Below are positions 16,289 to 24,062 of a DNA stretch of 34,029 bases, in pieces. The translations under genes and the position numbers were made by a program. Below the pieces are notes generated by a model. That model saw only the letters and a program-made list of their open reading frames with translations. It had not been told where the DNA came from and did no database searches. Position 1 is the stretch's first letter; each line of letters starts with the position of its first letter. Source of the DNA: an uncultured Desulfovibrio sp. Lineage in GTDB: Bacteria > Desulfobacterota > Desulfovibrionia > Desulfovibrionales > Desulfovibrionaceae. The DNA lies in the NCBI GenBank assembly GCA_900541395.1, contig UQJT01000030.1, positions 1 to 34,029 of the forward strand, in the 5' to 3' direction.

Positions 16289-18883
16289 ATGCGGGAAATA
16301 TTGGCGTTACTGCCCCGGCCGAGCCGCTATCTCGGCAATGAGGAAGGCGCCGTGCGGGTTGACCCGTCCACGGTCGAACTGCATTGCGCTCTGGCCTTTC
16401 CGGACCTGTACGAAGTGGCCATGTCGTATCTGGGTCAGAAGATTTTATACGGCCAGCTCAACGCCATGCCCGGCGTGCTGGCGGAACGGGTGTTCGCCCC
16501 CTGCCGTGATGCTGCGGCCGTACTGCGCGAACACAAGGTCCCTCTGGCCACGCTGGAAAGCGATACCGACCTGGCGCGCACCCATATGATCGGCTTCAGC
16601 GTCACGCACGAACTGGCCTTCACCAACGTGCTGTATATGCTGGATCTGGCGGGCATTCCCCTGCGCGCGGCCGAGCGCGGCGACGATTTGACGGCCTGGC
16701 CCCTGATCGTGGCCGGGGGCGGGTGCACCCTGTGCGCCGAACCTTTGGCTCCGTTTATGGATATTATGGTCCTGGGCGAATCCGAGGCCGTGCTGCCCGA
16801 ATTGATTCCGTTGCTCAGGCGGGCCCGCGCCGAGGGCTGGAGCAAAAGCGCCTTTCTGGCCGAGGCTCGACGCGTGCCCGGCATCTATGTGCCCTCGTTG
16901 TTTCGGGAGCGACCCGACGGCTCCTTGGAGCCCGTGTACGCCGACTATACCGAGGTCCGACGGCGGGCGGTGGCGGATTTGAAGGACGCTTTCTATCCCG
17001 TGGAACAGGTGACGCCGTTCGGCGCGGTTCACAACCGTCTGTCGCTTGAAATAGCGCGCGGCTGCACGCGCGGTTGCCGATTCTGCCAGGCGGGCATGAC
17101 CCTGCGCCCCTCGCGCGAGCGGTCGGTGGCCGATGTGGCGGCTCTGCTCGAAGCCTGCCTGGACCGTACGGGGTATGACGACGTATCGTTCCTGGCCCTG
17201 AGCTGCGGCGACTTTTCCGGGCTCAAGACCCTGTTTCTGGACGCGGCCGACCGTTGCGCCCGCGAGCAGATTTCTTTGTCTCTGCCGTCGTTGCGCGTGG
17301 GATCGGTGGACGGCGACATCATGGCCCGCATGGCGGGCATCCGCCGCACCGGCGCCACCCTGGCCCCCGAGGCGGGCAGTCAGCGTTTGCGCGACGCCAT
17401 CAACAAAGGCGTCACCGAGGAAGGGCTCATCCGTCACGTGCGGCATCTGGTGGGCTACGGCTGGCAGCAGGTCAAATTGTACTTCATGATCGGCCTGCCC
17501 ACGGAAACTTACGAGGATTTGGACGCCCTGGTGGAATTGGGCCTCAAGGTGCGCGACTGTTGCCGTTTCCGCGATGAGGACGGCAAGTGGCGGGGGCCGA
17601 GGCTCAACGTCACTTTGGCCGTGTCGCCCTTTGTGCCCAAGACCCACACGCCTTTTCAGTGGGAAGCTCAGATTTCCCTGACCGAAATGGAAGCGCGCAT
17701 CCGTCATCTGCGCGATGCCGTCAGGCCTCACAAAAACTTGACCCTGCGTTGGCATGAACCCGCCATGAGTCATCTGGAGGGCATCCTGTCGCGTGGGGAT
17801 CGGCGCCTGGCCGAGGTGGTGGAACGCGCTTACCGCAAGGGCGGCATTTTCAGCAGCTGGGTGGAGGGCTTTGATCTGACTCCTTGGAAAGAGGCGCTGG
17901 ACGAATGCGGCATGACGGCCGAACAGTGGACCGGCGGCCGCGATCCGGACGGGCCCCTGCCTTGGGATCATCTGTGGGCCGGGACCAGCCGCCGCTTTTT
18001 ATCGGCCGAACGACGGCGCGCTTTGAGCGGAGCCGTAACCGGCGATTGTCGTTACGGGCCCTGTCGGCAGTGCGGCGTCTGCGATACCAAGGCCGGCCCC
18101 TCGCTGTTGCGCGCGCGGGACTCTGACCCGCCTTTGCGGACCATGCTCAACTTCCCCGAACGGGATCAGAACGACCATAGTCCCATCCCCCCTGTGGCGC
18201 CTTACCAACCGGGTAAAAAGGCCGCCCCTCCGGCCATCGGCGAGGAACTTGCCCGGCGGGCGGTGCGGTACCGGATATGGCATCGCAAGGAGGACAGGGC
18301 CGCCTGGATCAGTCAATTGGAACTTCAATCCCTGCTGGAGCGGTCCATGCGCCGGGCCGGGCTGCCCCTGGCCTTTTCCCAGGGCTTCCATCCGTTGCCC
18401 TTGCTGTCGTTCGGCCGCGCCCTGCCGGTGGGCGTGGCCAGCCGGTCCGAATGGTTCATCGTCACCCTGCGTGCTCCTTTACGGGCCGACGAAGTGCTGG
18501 AAAGGCTGGACCCCCGGATGCCCGACGGTATGAAACTGGTCCGGGCGGAATTGCTGCCCCTCACCGGCAAGGTAGTGTCGCCCGCCGAGGAACTGTTTCA
18601 GTTGCGATACGCCGATCCCGACGCCTTAAGCGCCGCTTGGCGAGTCTTTGCGGATGCGGAACACTGGGAACTGGAGCGCGAAACCAAGCAGGGCGGAACC
18701 CGGGTTCAGGACGTGCGGCCTCTATTGCGCGATTATGAATTCCGTGACGGCGGCTTGCTTTTCACGCTTGATTGGCGGGAGGCCTATCTCTCCCCTCTGA
18801 CCCTGACCCGGGCCATGCTGCCTGACCTTGACCCGTTGCGGCTTGAGCTTGTCAAGCTGGCGCAGTTTTTCGACGCCCGCTGA
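16289..18883 (+). CDS. Fused radical SAM (TIGR03960) and DUF2344 protein
   Basis: An 864-residue protein. The N-terminal 230 residues resemble a B12-binding-like domain. The radical SAM core follows with cluster cysteines 259, 263 and 266 (CTRGCRFC). A cysteine group CRYGPCRQCGVCD lies near 590. The last 210 residues are a DUF2344/TIGR03936 domain (YRIWHRKEDRAAWISQLE, AFSQGFHPLPLLSFGRALP). In many bacteria these two are separate neighbours; here they are one chain. The reaction is unknown; genome neighbours elsewhere suggest RNA or ribosome modification, which is inference. AGGA at 16278-16281 supports ATG 16289. A longer in-frame opening from 15872 overlaps the previous gene and is rejected. 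Confidence 0.88.
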   Translation: MREILALLPRPSRYLGNEEGAVRVDPSTVELHCALAFPDLYEVAMSYLGQKILYGQLNAMPGVLAERVFAPCRDAAAVLREHKVPLATLESDTDLARTHMIGFSVTHELAFTNVLYMLDLAGIPLRAAERGDDLTAWPLIVAGGGCTLCAEPLAPFMDIMVLGESEAVLPELIPLLRRARAEGWSKSAFLAEARRVPGIYVPSLFRERPDGSLEPVYADYTEVRRRAVADLKDAFYPVEQVTPFGAVHNRLSLEIARGCTRGCRFCQAGMTLRPSRERSVADVAALLEACLDRTGYDDVSFLALSCGDFSGLKTLFLDAADRCAREQISLSLPSLRVGSVDGDIMARMAGIRRTGATLAPEAGSQRLRDAINKGVTEEGLIRHVRHLVGYGWQQVKLYFMIGLPTETYEDLDALVELGLKVRDCCRFRDEDGKWRGPRLNVTLAVSPFVPKTHTPFQWEAQISLTEMEARIRHLRDAVRPHKNLTLRWHEPAMSHLEGILSRGDRRLAEVVERAYRKGGIFSSWVEGFDLTPWKEALDECGMTAEQWTGGRDPDGPLPWDHLWAGTSRRFLSAERRRALSGAVTGDCRYGPCRQCGVCDTKAGPSLLRARDSDPPLRTMLNFPERDQNDHSPIPPVAPYQPGKKAAPPAIGEELARRAVRYRIWHRKEDRAAWISQLELQSLLERSMRRAGLPLAFSQGFHPLPLLSFGRALPVGVASRSEWFIVTLRAPLRADEVLERLDPRMPDGMKLVRAELLPLTGKVVSPAEELFQLRYADPDALSAAWRVFADAEHWELERETKQGGTRVQDVRPLLRDYEFRDGGLLFTLDWREAYLSPLTLTRAMLPDLDPLRLELVKLAQFFDAR

Positions 18884-18925
18884 ACGAACGCGCGCAATCC
18901 GCTCCGTCGACGGGGCATGATGGGG

Positions 18926-18962
18926 GCGGTCCCGGGGGTTCCGGGGCCGCTCCTCCCGTTTT
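18926..18962 (+). terminator. Terminator after the radical SAM gene
   Basis: GCGGTCCCGG pairs with CCGGGGCCGC (one G-U pair), extendable with GGGG against TCCTCC, then CGTTTTA. It lies 43 nt past the stop codon. Confidence 0.6.
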
Positions 18963-19147
18963 ATGGCTTGGAGGACGAACGTTTGTCCACCGTTCGGCGT
19001 TGAGCAAGAAGGATTTTTCCCTCCGCGCCCGGCTTCGGTCGTCGGTTCCGCCTCCTGGGGAATGCCCCGAAACGTTTTCGCCTGTCGGCGGCGCCGGGGA
19101 GCTTGGAGAATTTCGGCAAAACCGATCCGCTTAAACATTTTCAGCTT

Positions 19148-19332
19148 GAAAATGCTCCCGGAGTCGAGCGAAGCGAGATTCATATCTGCTCTCCTTATCC
19201 GTAACGCGCTTCGCGCTGCCGACTGAGGGCGCCGCGACATCGGAGCAGCCGCGATTCATGGGCGACGTATAGCTCCGATGGAGGAGTGCCCCCCTGCGGG
19301 CCGAAACACCGTCGCCCCGCAGATATTTTCAA
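19148..19332 (+). repeat. Structured repeat element, copy A (possible RNA)
   Basis: Shares four blocks in order with 32327-32188 (minus): an exact 29-bp head (19148-19176), a 54-nt core (19231-19284, 43 of 54 identical), a second hairpin, and the tail GCAGATATTTTCAA. In the core, ATCGGAGC pairs with GCTCCGAT; in the other copy both outer pairs change together (A-T to G-C, T-A to C-G). The second stem is CTGCGGG/CCCGCAG here and CTGCCGGCC/GGCCGGCAG there. A 54-nt spacer (19177-19230) is nearly absent in the other copy. It lies downstream of, and in line with, the radical SAM gene. Confidence 0.75.
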
Positions 19333-19721
19333 GGGCAAAACGCTCTAATCGGGCGGACGGCCGACACGTTCTCATGCAACGTACCTTTTTAACGCCGCAA
19401 TTTTATAAACTTTTTAAGGGGAAAGAGGAAATTGCCAATAAATAGAAAATTTGTATTTATATAGGAAAATAATTATCTTGTTATACGGCCCGGAAGTGTG
19501 GTAAAGGCGGATAAGAAGTGTAATTATAGTATATTATTTATAAAAATAGTTTTTAGGTGAGTGTGGATCGGATTATGATCCAGGGCGGAGCTGGAAAGAC
19601 TTTTCAGGGCGAACAAAAAATATTCAAGTAAAAATATATTTTATTACTATAAGTTATGATAAAAATGCTTAAGGATGAATATTTTTATTTCAAGATAAAA
19701 TAAATTATGTCCTTATAGTGC

Positions 19722-19750
19722 TTGACGGTATATAATTCTATCTATATTAG
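19722..19750 (+). promoter_or_regulatory. Promoter of the first CII-like gene
   Basis: TTGACG (19722-19727), 17 nt, TATTAG (19745-19750), 68 nt before the start codon. The motif GCTTGACGGTATATA is nearly repeated (GCTTGACGCTAGATA) before the paralogue at 21255. Confidence 0.65.
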
Positions 19751-19817
19751 TTAACAAATATTGAGTGTGTCGCTGATACCAATCCCGGCCCAACTTTTCA
19801 TCCTCAGGAGACAGGCC

Positions 19818-20174
19818 ATGATTTCCGAATTCTCTCAAATGATACACTGCATGGTTCTGGAAAGTCCCATTTCCGCCCGTGATCTGGCCAAAGCGGTGGG
19901 CAAGCCGTATTCCACCCTGCTGCGCGAGATCAATCCCTATGATTCCGGGGCTAAGCTCGGCGTGGAAACGTACTTTCAACTACTGGAAAAAACGGGGGAT
20001 CTTTCATCTCTGGAATATATGTTGCATCGCTTGGGCCTGGGGCTGGCCCCGCTGGATACCCCTTTGGCCGCCGCATGGCGGAGACGTCCCGATCGGGTTT
20101 CCGCCTTTTCCGCAGTGGAAACCGTAAATGGTCCGGCGGTCCATGAGCAGGGAGAAGAAGGTCTGCGCGCCTGA
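19818..20174 (+). CDS. CII/CP76-like regulator, first paralogue
   Basis: A 118-residue protein. Residues 1-75 align closely with the protein at 21255, sharing [21 protein letters not shown], then GAKLG, the TGD turn and LEYM. This matches the helix-turn-helix layout of the phage regulatory CII/CP76 family (a short recognition helix, an N-P-D loop and a glycine-aspartate turn). The last 40 residues (TPLAAAWRRRPDRVS and onward) are unrelated to the paralogue and look disordered. AGGAG 7 nt before the ATG fixes the start. It ends just before a strong two-way terminator. The target is unknown; DNA binding is inferred. No phage genes are nearby. Confidence 0.7.
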   Translation: MISEFSQMIHCMVLESPISARDLAKAVGKPYSTLLREINPYDSGAKLGVETYFQLLEKTGDLSSLEYMLHRLGLGLAPLDTPLAAAWRRRPDRVSAFSAVETVNGPAVHEQGEEGLRA

Positions 20175-20217
20175 CGCGGAGCCAGGAAAACGCCGTATGT
20201 CTCATGATGCGCGGCGG

Positions 20218-20265
20218 ACGGCAAAAAGCGGCCGAGGGACAGCCCCCTCGGCCGCTTTTTGCCGT
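20218..20265. terminator. Strong bidirectional intrinsic terminator
   Basis: A perfect 21-bp stem (20218-20238 with 20245-20265) around ACAGCC. It has A5 on the left and T5 on the right, so it gives a U-run on both strands. It separates the convergent CII-like and NlpC/P60 genes. Confidence 0.93.
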
Positions 20266-20302
20266 TAACGATTGGGGGGCGGCCGTGAATCGGGGGGGCC
20301 GT

Positions 20303-20830
20303 TCAGCGCGTGGCCAGAGGGGAGACGATGCGCCGTGCGGTCAGGAAAGTTTTTGTCCAGTAGGGGGTGGTCAGGCTGTCCACCCGCACTTTGCTCCGGC
20401 TGTTGGGGCTGTGGATGAATTTTCCCTGTCCGGCGTACAGACCCGTATGCAGGCCGTTGGGCCCCGACGGAGCCCGAAACACAATAATGTCGCCGGGCTG
20501 CAACCTGTTGCGTGGCACCGGCCGTCCCGCTCGCGCCTGGTCGGTGGTGACGCGGGGCACTTTGACGCCGTTTTGCAGAAACGACCAATAGATGAGGCCG
20601 GAACAGTCGAACCCCTTGCTCGGGGATTCGCCGCCGGAGCGATAGGGTCTGCCGAGCTGGGTGGACGCCGTACGCACCACCTTGGCCCCCAGAGCCGAGG
20701 CGTCGCGGGTCGGTTGCCGTGTCGCCGTCAGGCCGGTGATGCGCGTGGGCGCGCATCCGGGCGTGCTCCCCAGAATAAGGGCGAGCGCCAGGCAGCAGAG
20801 GACGGCGAGGGGGCGGGAAAGGGCCTGCAT
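20303..20830 (-). CDS. NlpC/P60 cell-wall hydrolase, probable lipoprotein
   Basis: A 175-residue cysteine peptidase that should cut peptide stems of peptidoglycan. The catalytic triad is visible: Cys76 in FDCSGLIYW, His128 in GLHTGLYAG and His140 in KFIHSPNS. The N-terminus has a hydrophobic stretch (PLAVLCCLALALILG) ending STPGC, an acceptable though imperfect lipobox, so a periplasmic lipid-anchored enzyme is likely. AGGAG lies 7 nt before ATG 20830; an in-frame ATG at 20941 would add 37 residues before the signal sequence and is rejected. It sits alone between the two CII-like genes, facing the first. Confidence 0.88.
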   Translation of the reverse strand: MQALSRPLAVLCCLALALILGSTPGCAPTRITGLTATRQPTRDASALGAKVVRTASTQLGRPYRSGGESPSKGFDCSGLIYWSFLQNGVKVPRVTTDQARAGRPVPRNRLQPGDIIVFRAPSGPNGLHTGLYAGQGKFIHSPNSRSKVRVDSLTTPYWTKTFLTARRIVSPLATR

Positions 20831-20913
20831 GGCGGAACTCCTGAGCTTACTTTGTATATTGGCAAAGCAAATGGTGTTGGTGAGTTCGGTTTGTCTTGGC
20901 TGTAACAACTGCA

Positions 20914-20927
20914 AGTATGGCCATACT
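20914..20927. promoter_or_regulatory. 14-bp perfect palindrome, operator candidate
   Basis: AGTATGGCCATACT reads the same on both strands. It lies 84 nt upstream of the nlpC/P60 start codon and about 330 nt from the CII-like gene. A dimeric regulator site is the simplest reading. Confidence 0.45.
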
Positions 20928-21133
20928 ATGTTATCGGCCAATGTAATGCAAGGTTTAGGTTGAATAGTTTTTGTTCAGATAAACTGTAAAAAATCTGTAT
21001 CTAGAGTTTTTCAAGAGTATTTCTAGCTTCATTTTTGAATTTTTGAAGTGTGCTCATTGCTCTAATCATGTATAAATGCAGAATGAGAGCTTTGATAAAA
21101 AGCTTAGACGTAGTATTTTTACGGAAAGCTTGC

Positions 21134-21162
21134 TTGACGCTAGATATAAAAAGTGCGATATT
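21134..21162 (+). promoter_or_regulatory. Promoter of the second CII-like gene
   Basis: TTGACG (21134-21139), 17 nt, GATATT (21157-21162). The sequence around the -35 box mirrors that of the first paralogue. The leader is about 85 nt. Confidence 0.55.
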
Positions 21163-21254
21163 TTTTATCGGGCATTAGATGCGTTTACGCAGCCCTTGAA
21201 CCAAATGCCCGGATAGCAAGACGCTTCCGGCAATTTCCCCAGGAGGTTCCCGTT

Positions 21255-21641
21255 ATGGTTTCTGAACTGTCGACGTTGATTCATAATCTGGTGCTCGACA
21301 ATCCCGTGCCCGCCAAAGATTTGGCCAAAGCCATCGGCAAGCCCTATTCCACGCTGCTGCGCGAAGTGAATCCCTACGACGCCGGAGCCAAGCTCGGCGC
21401 CGAGACGCTGCTTCAGATCATGATGCAGACCGGGGACGTGAAGCCGCTGGAATTCATGGCCAACAAGCTGGGTTACAACCTGATGCCCGCCAAGGGCGAT
21501 GTGCCGCATGTAACGCCCGGGGCTTTCCATACAAAAAAGGGCGCCGAAGCGCCCGATTTGTCCTGCCCGTCGTGCGGCTCGAAACTGGCTTACGACGTGA
21601 ATACCGCGCCGGAGGCGGCCGAGGTGACCAAGCGCGCGTAA
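21255..21641 (+). CDS. CII/CP76-like regulator, second paralogue, with CxxC tail
   Basis: A 128-residue protein with the same 75-residue CII/CP76-like domain as the gene at 19818 ([20 protein letters not shown], then [19 protein letters not shown]). Its C-terminus differs: a short linker and [12 protein letters not shown], half of a zinc-ribbon-like knuckle with only two cysteines, so metal binding would need dimerisation. AGGAGG at 21241-21246 is a strong ribosome site. The last 52 bases overlap the 3' end of ilvD on the other strand. Function is unknown; a transcription regulator is inferred from the family. Confidence 0.72.
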   Translation: MVSELSTLIHNLVLDNPVPAKDLAKAIGKPYSTLLREVNPYDAGAKLGAETLLQIMMQTGDVKPLEFMANKLGYNLMPAKGDVPHVTPGAFHTKKGAEAPDLSCPSCGSKLAYDVNTAPEAAEVTKRA

Positions 21642-23248
21642 CGGCGCAGGAACGGAGAGGACACCTTGGCTTGCGGCGGGGTCAGAGAGGCCCGTCGCTC
21701 CGCCAGAGAGGCTTCATCCACGACGAGTTCCAAGGAACGGTTGGGGATATCGATGCGGATGGTGTCCCCCTCGCGCACCAGCGCGATGGGGCCGCCATCC
21801 GCCGCCTCGGGCGAAACATGGCCGATGGCCGCGCCGCGGGTGGCTCCGCTGAAGCGGCCGTCCGTGATCAGCGCCACATCCTTGTCCAGGCCCATGCCCG
21901 CAATGGCCGAGGTCGGGCTGAGCATTTCCGGCATTCCCGGCGCTCCGCGCGGTCCTTCGTAACGGATGACCACCACATCTCCCGGTTTGATACGGCCGTC
22001 CAGAATGGCACGCATGGCTTCTTCCTCGCTTTCGAAGACGCGGGCGCGGGCTTCGCGCCGCAACATTTCCGGCGCCACGGCGCTTTGCTTGACCACGGCC
22101 CCCTGCGGCGCGAGGTTGCCTTTTAAAATAGCGATGCCGCCTTCGGGCGAATAGGGCGCGTCCAGAGGATGGATGACGTCCGTATCCTTGACGGCCGCTT
22201 TGAGAGCGGCCAGGTTTTCGCTCAGAGTGCGGCCGGTGACAGTCATGACCTCGCCCGCCACGTGTCCGCCGCGCGCCAGTTCGGCCAGCACGGCCGGAAT
22301 GCCGCCCGCCCGGTGCAGGTCCTGCACGTGATGCCGCCCGGCCGGCGCCAGCTTGCACAAGTTGGGCGTGACGCGGCTTACTTCATCAAAAATTTCCAGA
22401 GTCAGCGGCAATCCCGCTTCGGCGAACACGGCGGGCAGATGCAGCACGGTATTGGTGCTGCCGCCCAGGGCCATATCCACGGCCACGGCGTTGCGCACGG
22501 ATTTTTCCGTCACGATGTCGCGCGGGCGCAGGTTCTTTTCCACCAGTCGCAGAATTTGCTCGCCCGCCTGCTTGGCCAGACGGATGCGCGCGGCGGCCAC
22601 GGCGGGTATGGTTCCGTTGCCCGGCAGAGCAAGGCCTATGGCTTCGGACAGGCAGTTCATAGTGTTGGCCGTGAACATGCCGGAACACGAGCCGCAGCCG
22701 GGACAGGCCGTTTCCACGATTTCTTCCATATCTTCCTGGCTGATGGCGCCGATTTGCGCCTTGCCCACGGCCTCGAATACGCTGTTGAGATCGGTGTTGC
22801 CGTCCCCGGCCAGCATGGGGCCGCCGCTGACCACAATGGCCGGAATATTGAGCCGGAGGGCGGCCATCAGCATGCCGGGCACGCATTTGTCGCAGTTGGG
22901 GATAAGCACCAGACCGTCGAAGGGGTGGGCCATAGCCATGATTTCAATGGAGTCGGCGATGATTTCCCGTGAAGGCAGCGAAAAGCGCATCCCTTCGTGA
23001 TTCATGGCCAGACCGTCGCAGACGGCAATGGCGGGAAATTCAAAGGGCGTGCCCCCGGCGGAACGTACGCCGGCTTTGACGGCCTCGGCGATGCGGTCGA
23101 GGTGAACATGGCCGGGCACCACTTCATTGGCGGCGTTGACCACGCCGATGAAGGGCCGGTCCATCTCCGCCCTGGTCAGCCCCAGGGCGTGCAGAAGCGA
23201 GCGGTGGGGAGCCTTTTCGCGCCCCTTGGTCATTTTATCGCTGCGCAT
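21590..23248 (-). CDS. ilvD: Dihydroxy-acid dehydratase
   Basis: A 552-residue iron-sulfur enzyme that turns 2,3-dihydroxy-3-methylvalerate or -isovalerate into the 2-keto acids of isoleucine and valine synthesis. Cluster and metal motifs are visible: [27 protein letters not shown], and the catalytic region [22 protein letters not shown]. Length is normal and the end ([12 protein letters not shown]) is the usual C-terminus, so the gene is intact despite overlapping the CII-like gene. AAGGAG is 6 nt before ATG 23248. Upstream, in the same direction, is the SRP RNA with its own terminator. No leucine- or valine-rich leader peptide was found. Confidence 0.97.
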   Translation of the reverse strand: MRSDKMTKGREKAPHRSLLHALGLTRAEMDRPFIGVVNAANEVVPGHVHLDRIAEAVKAGVRSAGGTPFEFPAIAVCDGLAMNHEGMRFSLPSREIIADSIEIMAMAHPFDGLVLIPNCDKCVPGMLMAALRLNIPAIVVSGGPMLAGDGNTDLNSVFEAVGKAQIGAISQEDMEEIVETACPGCGSCSGMFTANTMNCLSEAIGLALPGNGTIPAVAAARIRLAKQAGEQILRLVEKNLRPRDIVTEKSVRNAVAVDMALGGSTNTVLHLPAVFAEAGLPLTLEIFDEVSRVTPNLCKLAPAGRHHVQDLHRAGGIPAVLAELARGGHVAGEVMTVTGRTLSENLAALKAAVKDTDVIHPLDAPYSPEGGIAILKGNLAPQGAVVKQSAVAPEMLRREARARVFESEEEAMRAILDGRIKPGDVVVIRYEGPRGAPGMPEMLSPTSAIAGMGLDKDVALITDGRFSGATRGAAIGHVSPEAADGGPIALVREGDTIRIDIPNRSLELVVDEASLAERRASLTPPQAKVSSPFLRRYARLVTSAASGAVFTS

Positions 23249-23271
23249 GGCGTTCTCCTTGAAACACGGTG

Positions 23272-23309
23272 GAGGGAAAAAGAAAAGGCGCAAGTTGCCT
23301 TGCGCCTTT
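23272..23309 (-). terminator. Intrinsic terminator of the SRP RNA
   Basis: AAAGGCGCAAG and CTTGCGCCTTT form a perfect 11-bp stem with a TTGC loop. On the minus strand TTTTCTTTTT follows. It separates the SRP RNA from ilvD. Confidence 0.88.
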
Positions 23310-23395
23310 GGGGAACCGGACACCCGGCACCAACCGTTACCGTTGCTTCCTTTCGGACCTGGCGGGATTGGCGGCGCTGCCGCCGCCCGGTTCCC
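23310..23395 (-). ncRNA. ffs: Signal recognition particle RNA (4.5S type)
   Basis: On the minus strand the universally kept apical sequence CAGGTCCGAAAGGAAGCA is present with a GAAA tetraloop, the site bound by Ffh. The 5' GGGAACCGG and 3' CCGGTTCCCC pair to close the rod, giving a small bacterial-type SRP RNA of about 86 nt. Exact ends are estimated from this pairing; transcription may begin about 20 nt earlier. It acts with Ffh and FtsY in co-translational targeting. Confidence 0.92.
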
Positions 23396-23423
23396 GGATT
23401 CAACAAGTCTCGTTGCGCCGAAG

Positions 23424-23453
23424 AATGTATCGCGCGGGGGGGACGGATGTCAA
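23424..23453 (-). promoter_or_regulatory. Promoter of the SRP RNA
   Basis: On the minus strand TTGACA (23453-23448) and TACATT (23429-23424) are 18 nt apart, placing the start about 20 nt before the folded RNA. Confidence 0.6.
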
Positions 23454-23614
23454 TGCTCAAGACCGTTGACGATCGGGGCGCGAGCGGTCGGCGACCTTTC
23501 CCGGCTTGGCGGCATTATGGTTCAATCCACAGTCGCTCCATCCGCCGAGTGACTTCGCAGCCGACGGATAGGGGGCGTGCGGATTGTCTCTTCCTCAAAG
23601 AAGAGCTTACAGAA

Positions 23615-23770
23615 ATGGATTTCATCAGTTTCGCCGTTTTGTCTGCCGTTCTTTTCCCCCTGAAAAGAGGGGGTCAAACCACAAAGGAATGTTTGCTGAA
23701 GCGCTTGTTCGGAACACTGCCTTGCGGGCTTGACAAAAGGAAGGAGGGCAGGCTAATTTCTACCGGCTGA
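23615..23770 (+). CDS. Possible 51-residue small protein
   Basis: An open frame beginning MDFISFAVLSAVLFPLKRGG, hydrophobic at first then lysine/arginine-rich. The ribosome site is weak, and the frame overlaps the putative tRNA promoter and a CCCCCT/AGGGGG hairpin (23655-23672). It may well be chance. Apart from it I see nothing in 23460-23729. Confidence 0.15.
   Translation: MDFISFAVLSAVLFPLKRGGQTTKECLLKRLFGTLPCGLDKRKEGRLISTG
23730..23759 (+). promoter_or_regulatory. Possible tRNA-Ser promoter
   Basis: TTGACA (23730-23735) and TAATTT (23754-23759), 18 nt apart, end 29 nt before the tRNA. The -35 box is perfect and the -10 box weak. Confidence 0.45.
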
Positions 23771-23788
23771 ATGCAGGGCAGACAGCAT

Positions 23789-23879
23789 GGAGAGGTGGCC
23801 GAGCGGCCGAAGGCGCTCCCCTGCTAAGGGAGTATACCTCATAAGGGTATCCAGGGTTCAAATCCCTGCCTCTCCGCCA
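23789..23879 (+). tRNA. tRNA-Ser(GCT)
   Basis: A 91-nt tRNA with an encoded CCA. GGAGAGG pairs with CCTCTCC in the acceptor stem. The anticodon loop CTGCTAA (stem CTCCC/GGGAG) gives GCT, reading AGC/AGT. The long variable arm (ATACC/GGGTAT) is class II as expected for serine. The T-loop GGTTCAAATCC is canonical. Confidence 0.97.
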
Positions 23880-23893
23880 GTTATCCAATCAAG

Positions 23894-23929
23894 CGCCGGG
23901 TTGCACAAAGTAGCCCGGCGTTTTTTTTT
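23894..23929 (+). terminator. Intrinsic terminator of tRNA-Ser
   Basis: CGCCGGG and CCCGGCG form a 7-bp stem followed by nine T. Ten G follow directly (23930-23939), making a T9G10 homopolymer pair. Confidence 0.9.
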
Positions 23930-24062
23930 GGGGGGGGGGCGGACGCCCTGAAGGCATTTTCACGGTCTTTTGCCTGGCCCTCTTCGTCGGCTTTTTCAAA
24001 ACCGGCGGAAACCTTATGCAGTCTTCTTGACGCGAAGGACGAGTTTCTTTTACAAAGAAGTC

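Larger units (their letters stand above)
18963..19817. other. Long gene-free region, GC-rich then AT-rich
   Basis: The left third (18963-19147) is GC-rich with no gene seen. 19148-19332 is the structured repeat element. From about 19380 the base composition falls sharply to long A/T stretches as far as the promoter at 19722. No open frame in it has a ribosome site or recognisable protein. The composition shift could mark acquired DNA, a binding site for a nucleoid protein, or a highly regulated upstream region. Confidence 0.6.
20831..21254. other. AT-rich divergent region
   Basis: 424 bases between nlpC/P60 (minus) and the second CII-like gene (plus), mostly AT-rich. It contains the perfect 14-bp palindrome at 20914-20927, two AAGCTT sequences near 21100-21130 each followed by a GACG-TAG motif, and the plus promoter at 21134-21162. 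No gene is seen. A clear minus promoter was not identified. Confidence 0.55.

Noticed and set aside
18884..19817. Hidden genes in the long intergenic region
   Set aside because: Frames here are short, lack ribosome sites and cross the structured repeat; codon pattern does not resemble the neighbours.
23249..23283. Leader-peptide attenuator of ilvD
   Set aside because: No leucine-, valine- or isoleucine-rich short frame exists; the hairpin upstream is the SRP RNA terminator.
23789..23879. tRNA-Ser 3' end as an attachment site of an integrated element
   Set aside because: No repeat of the tRNA 3' end was seen within the window and no integrase is nearby.
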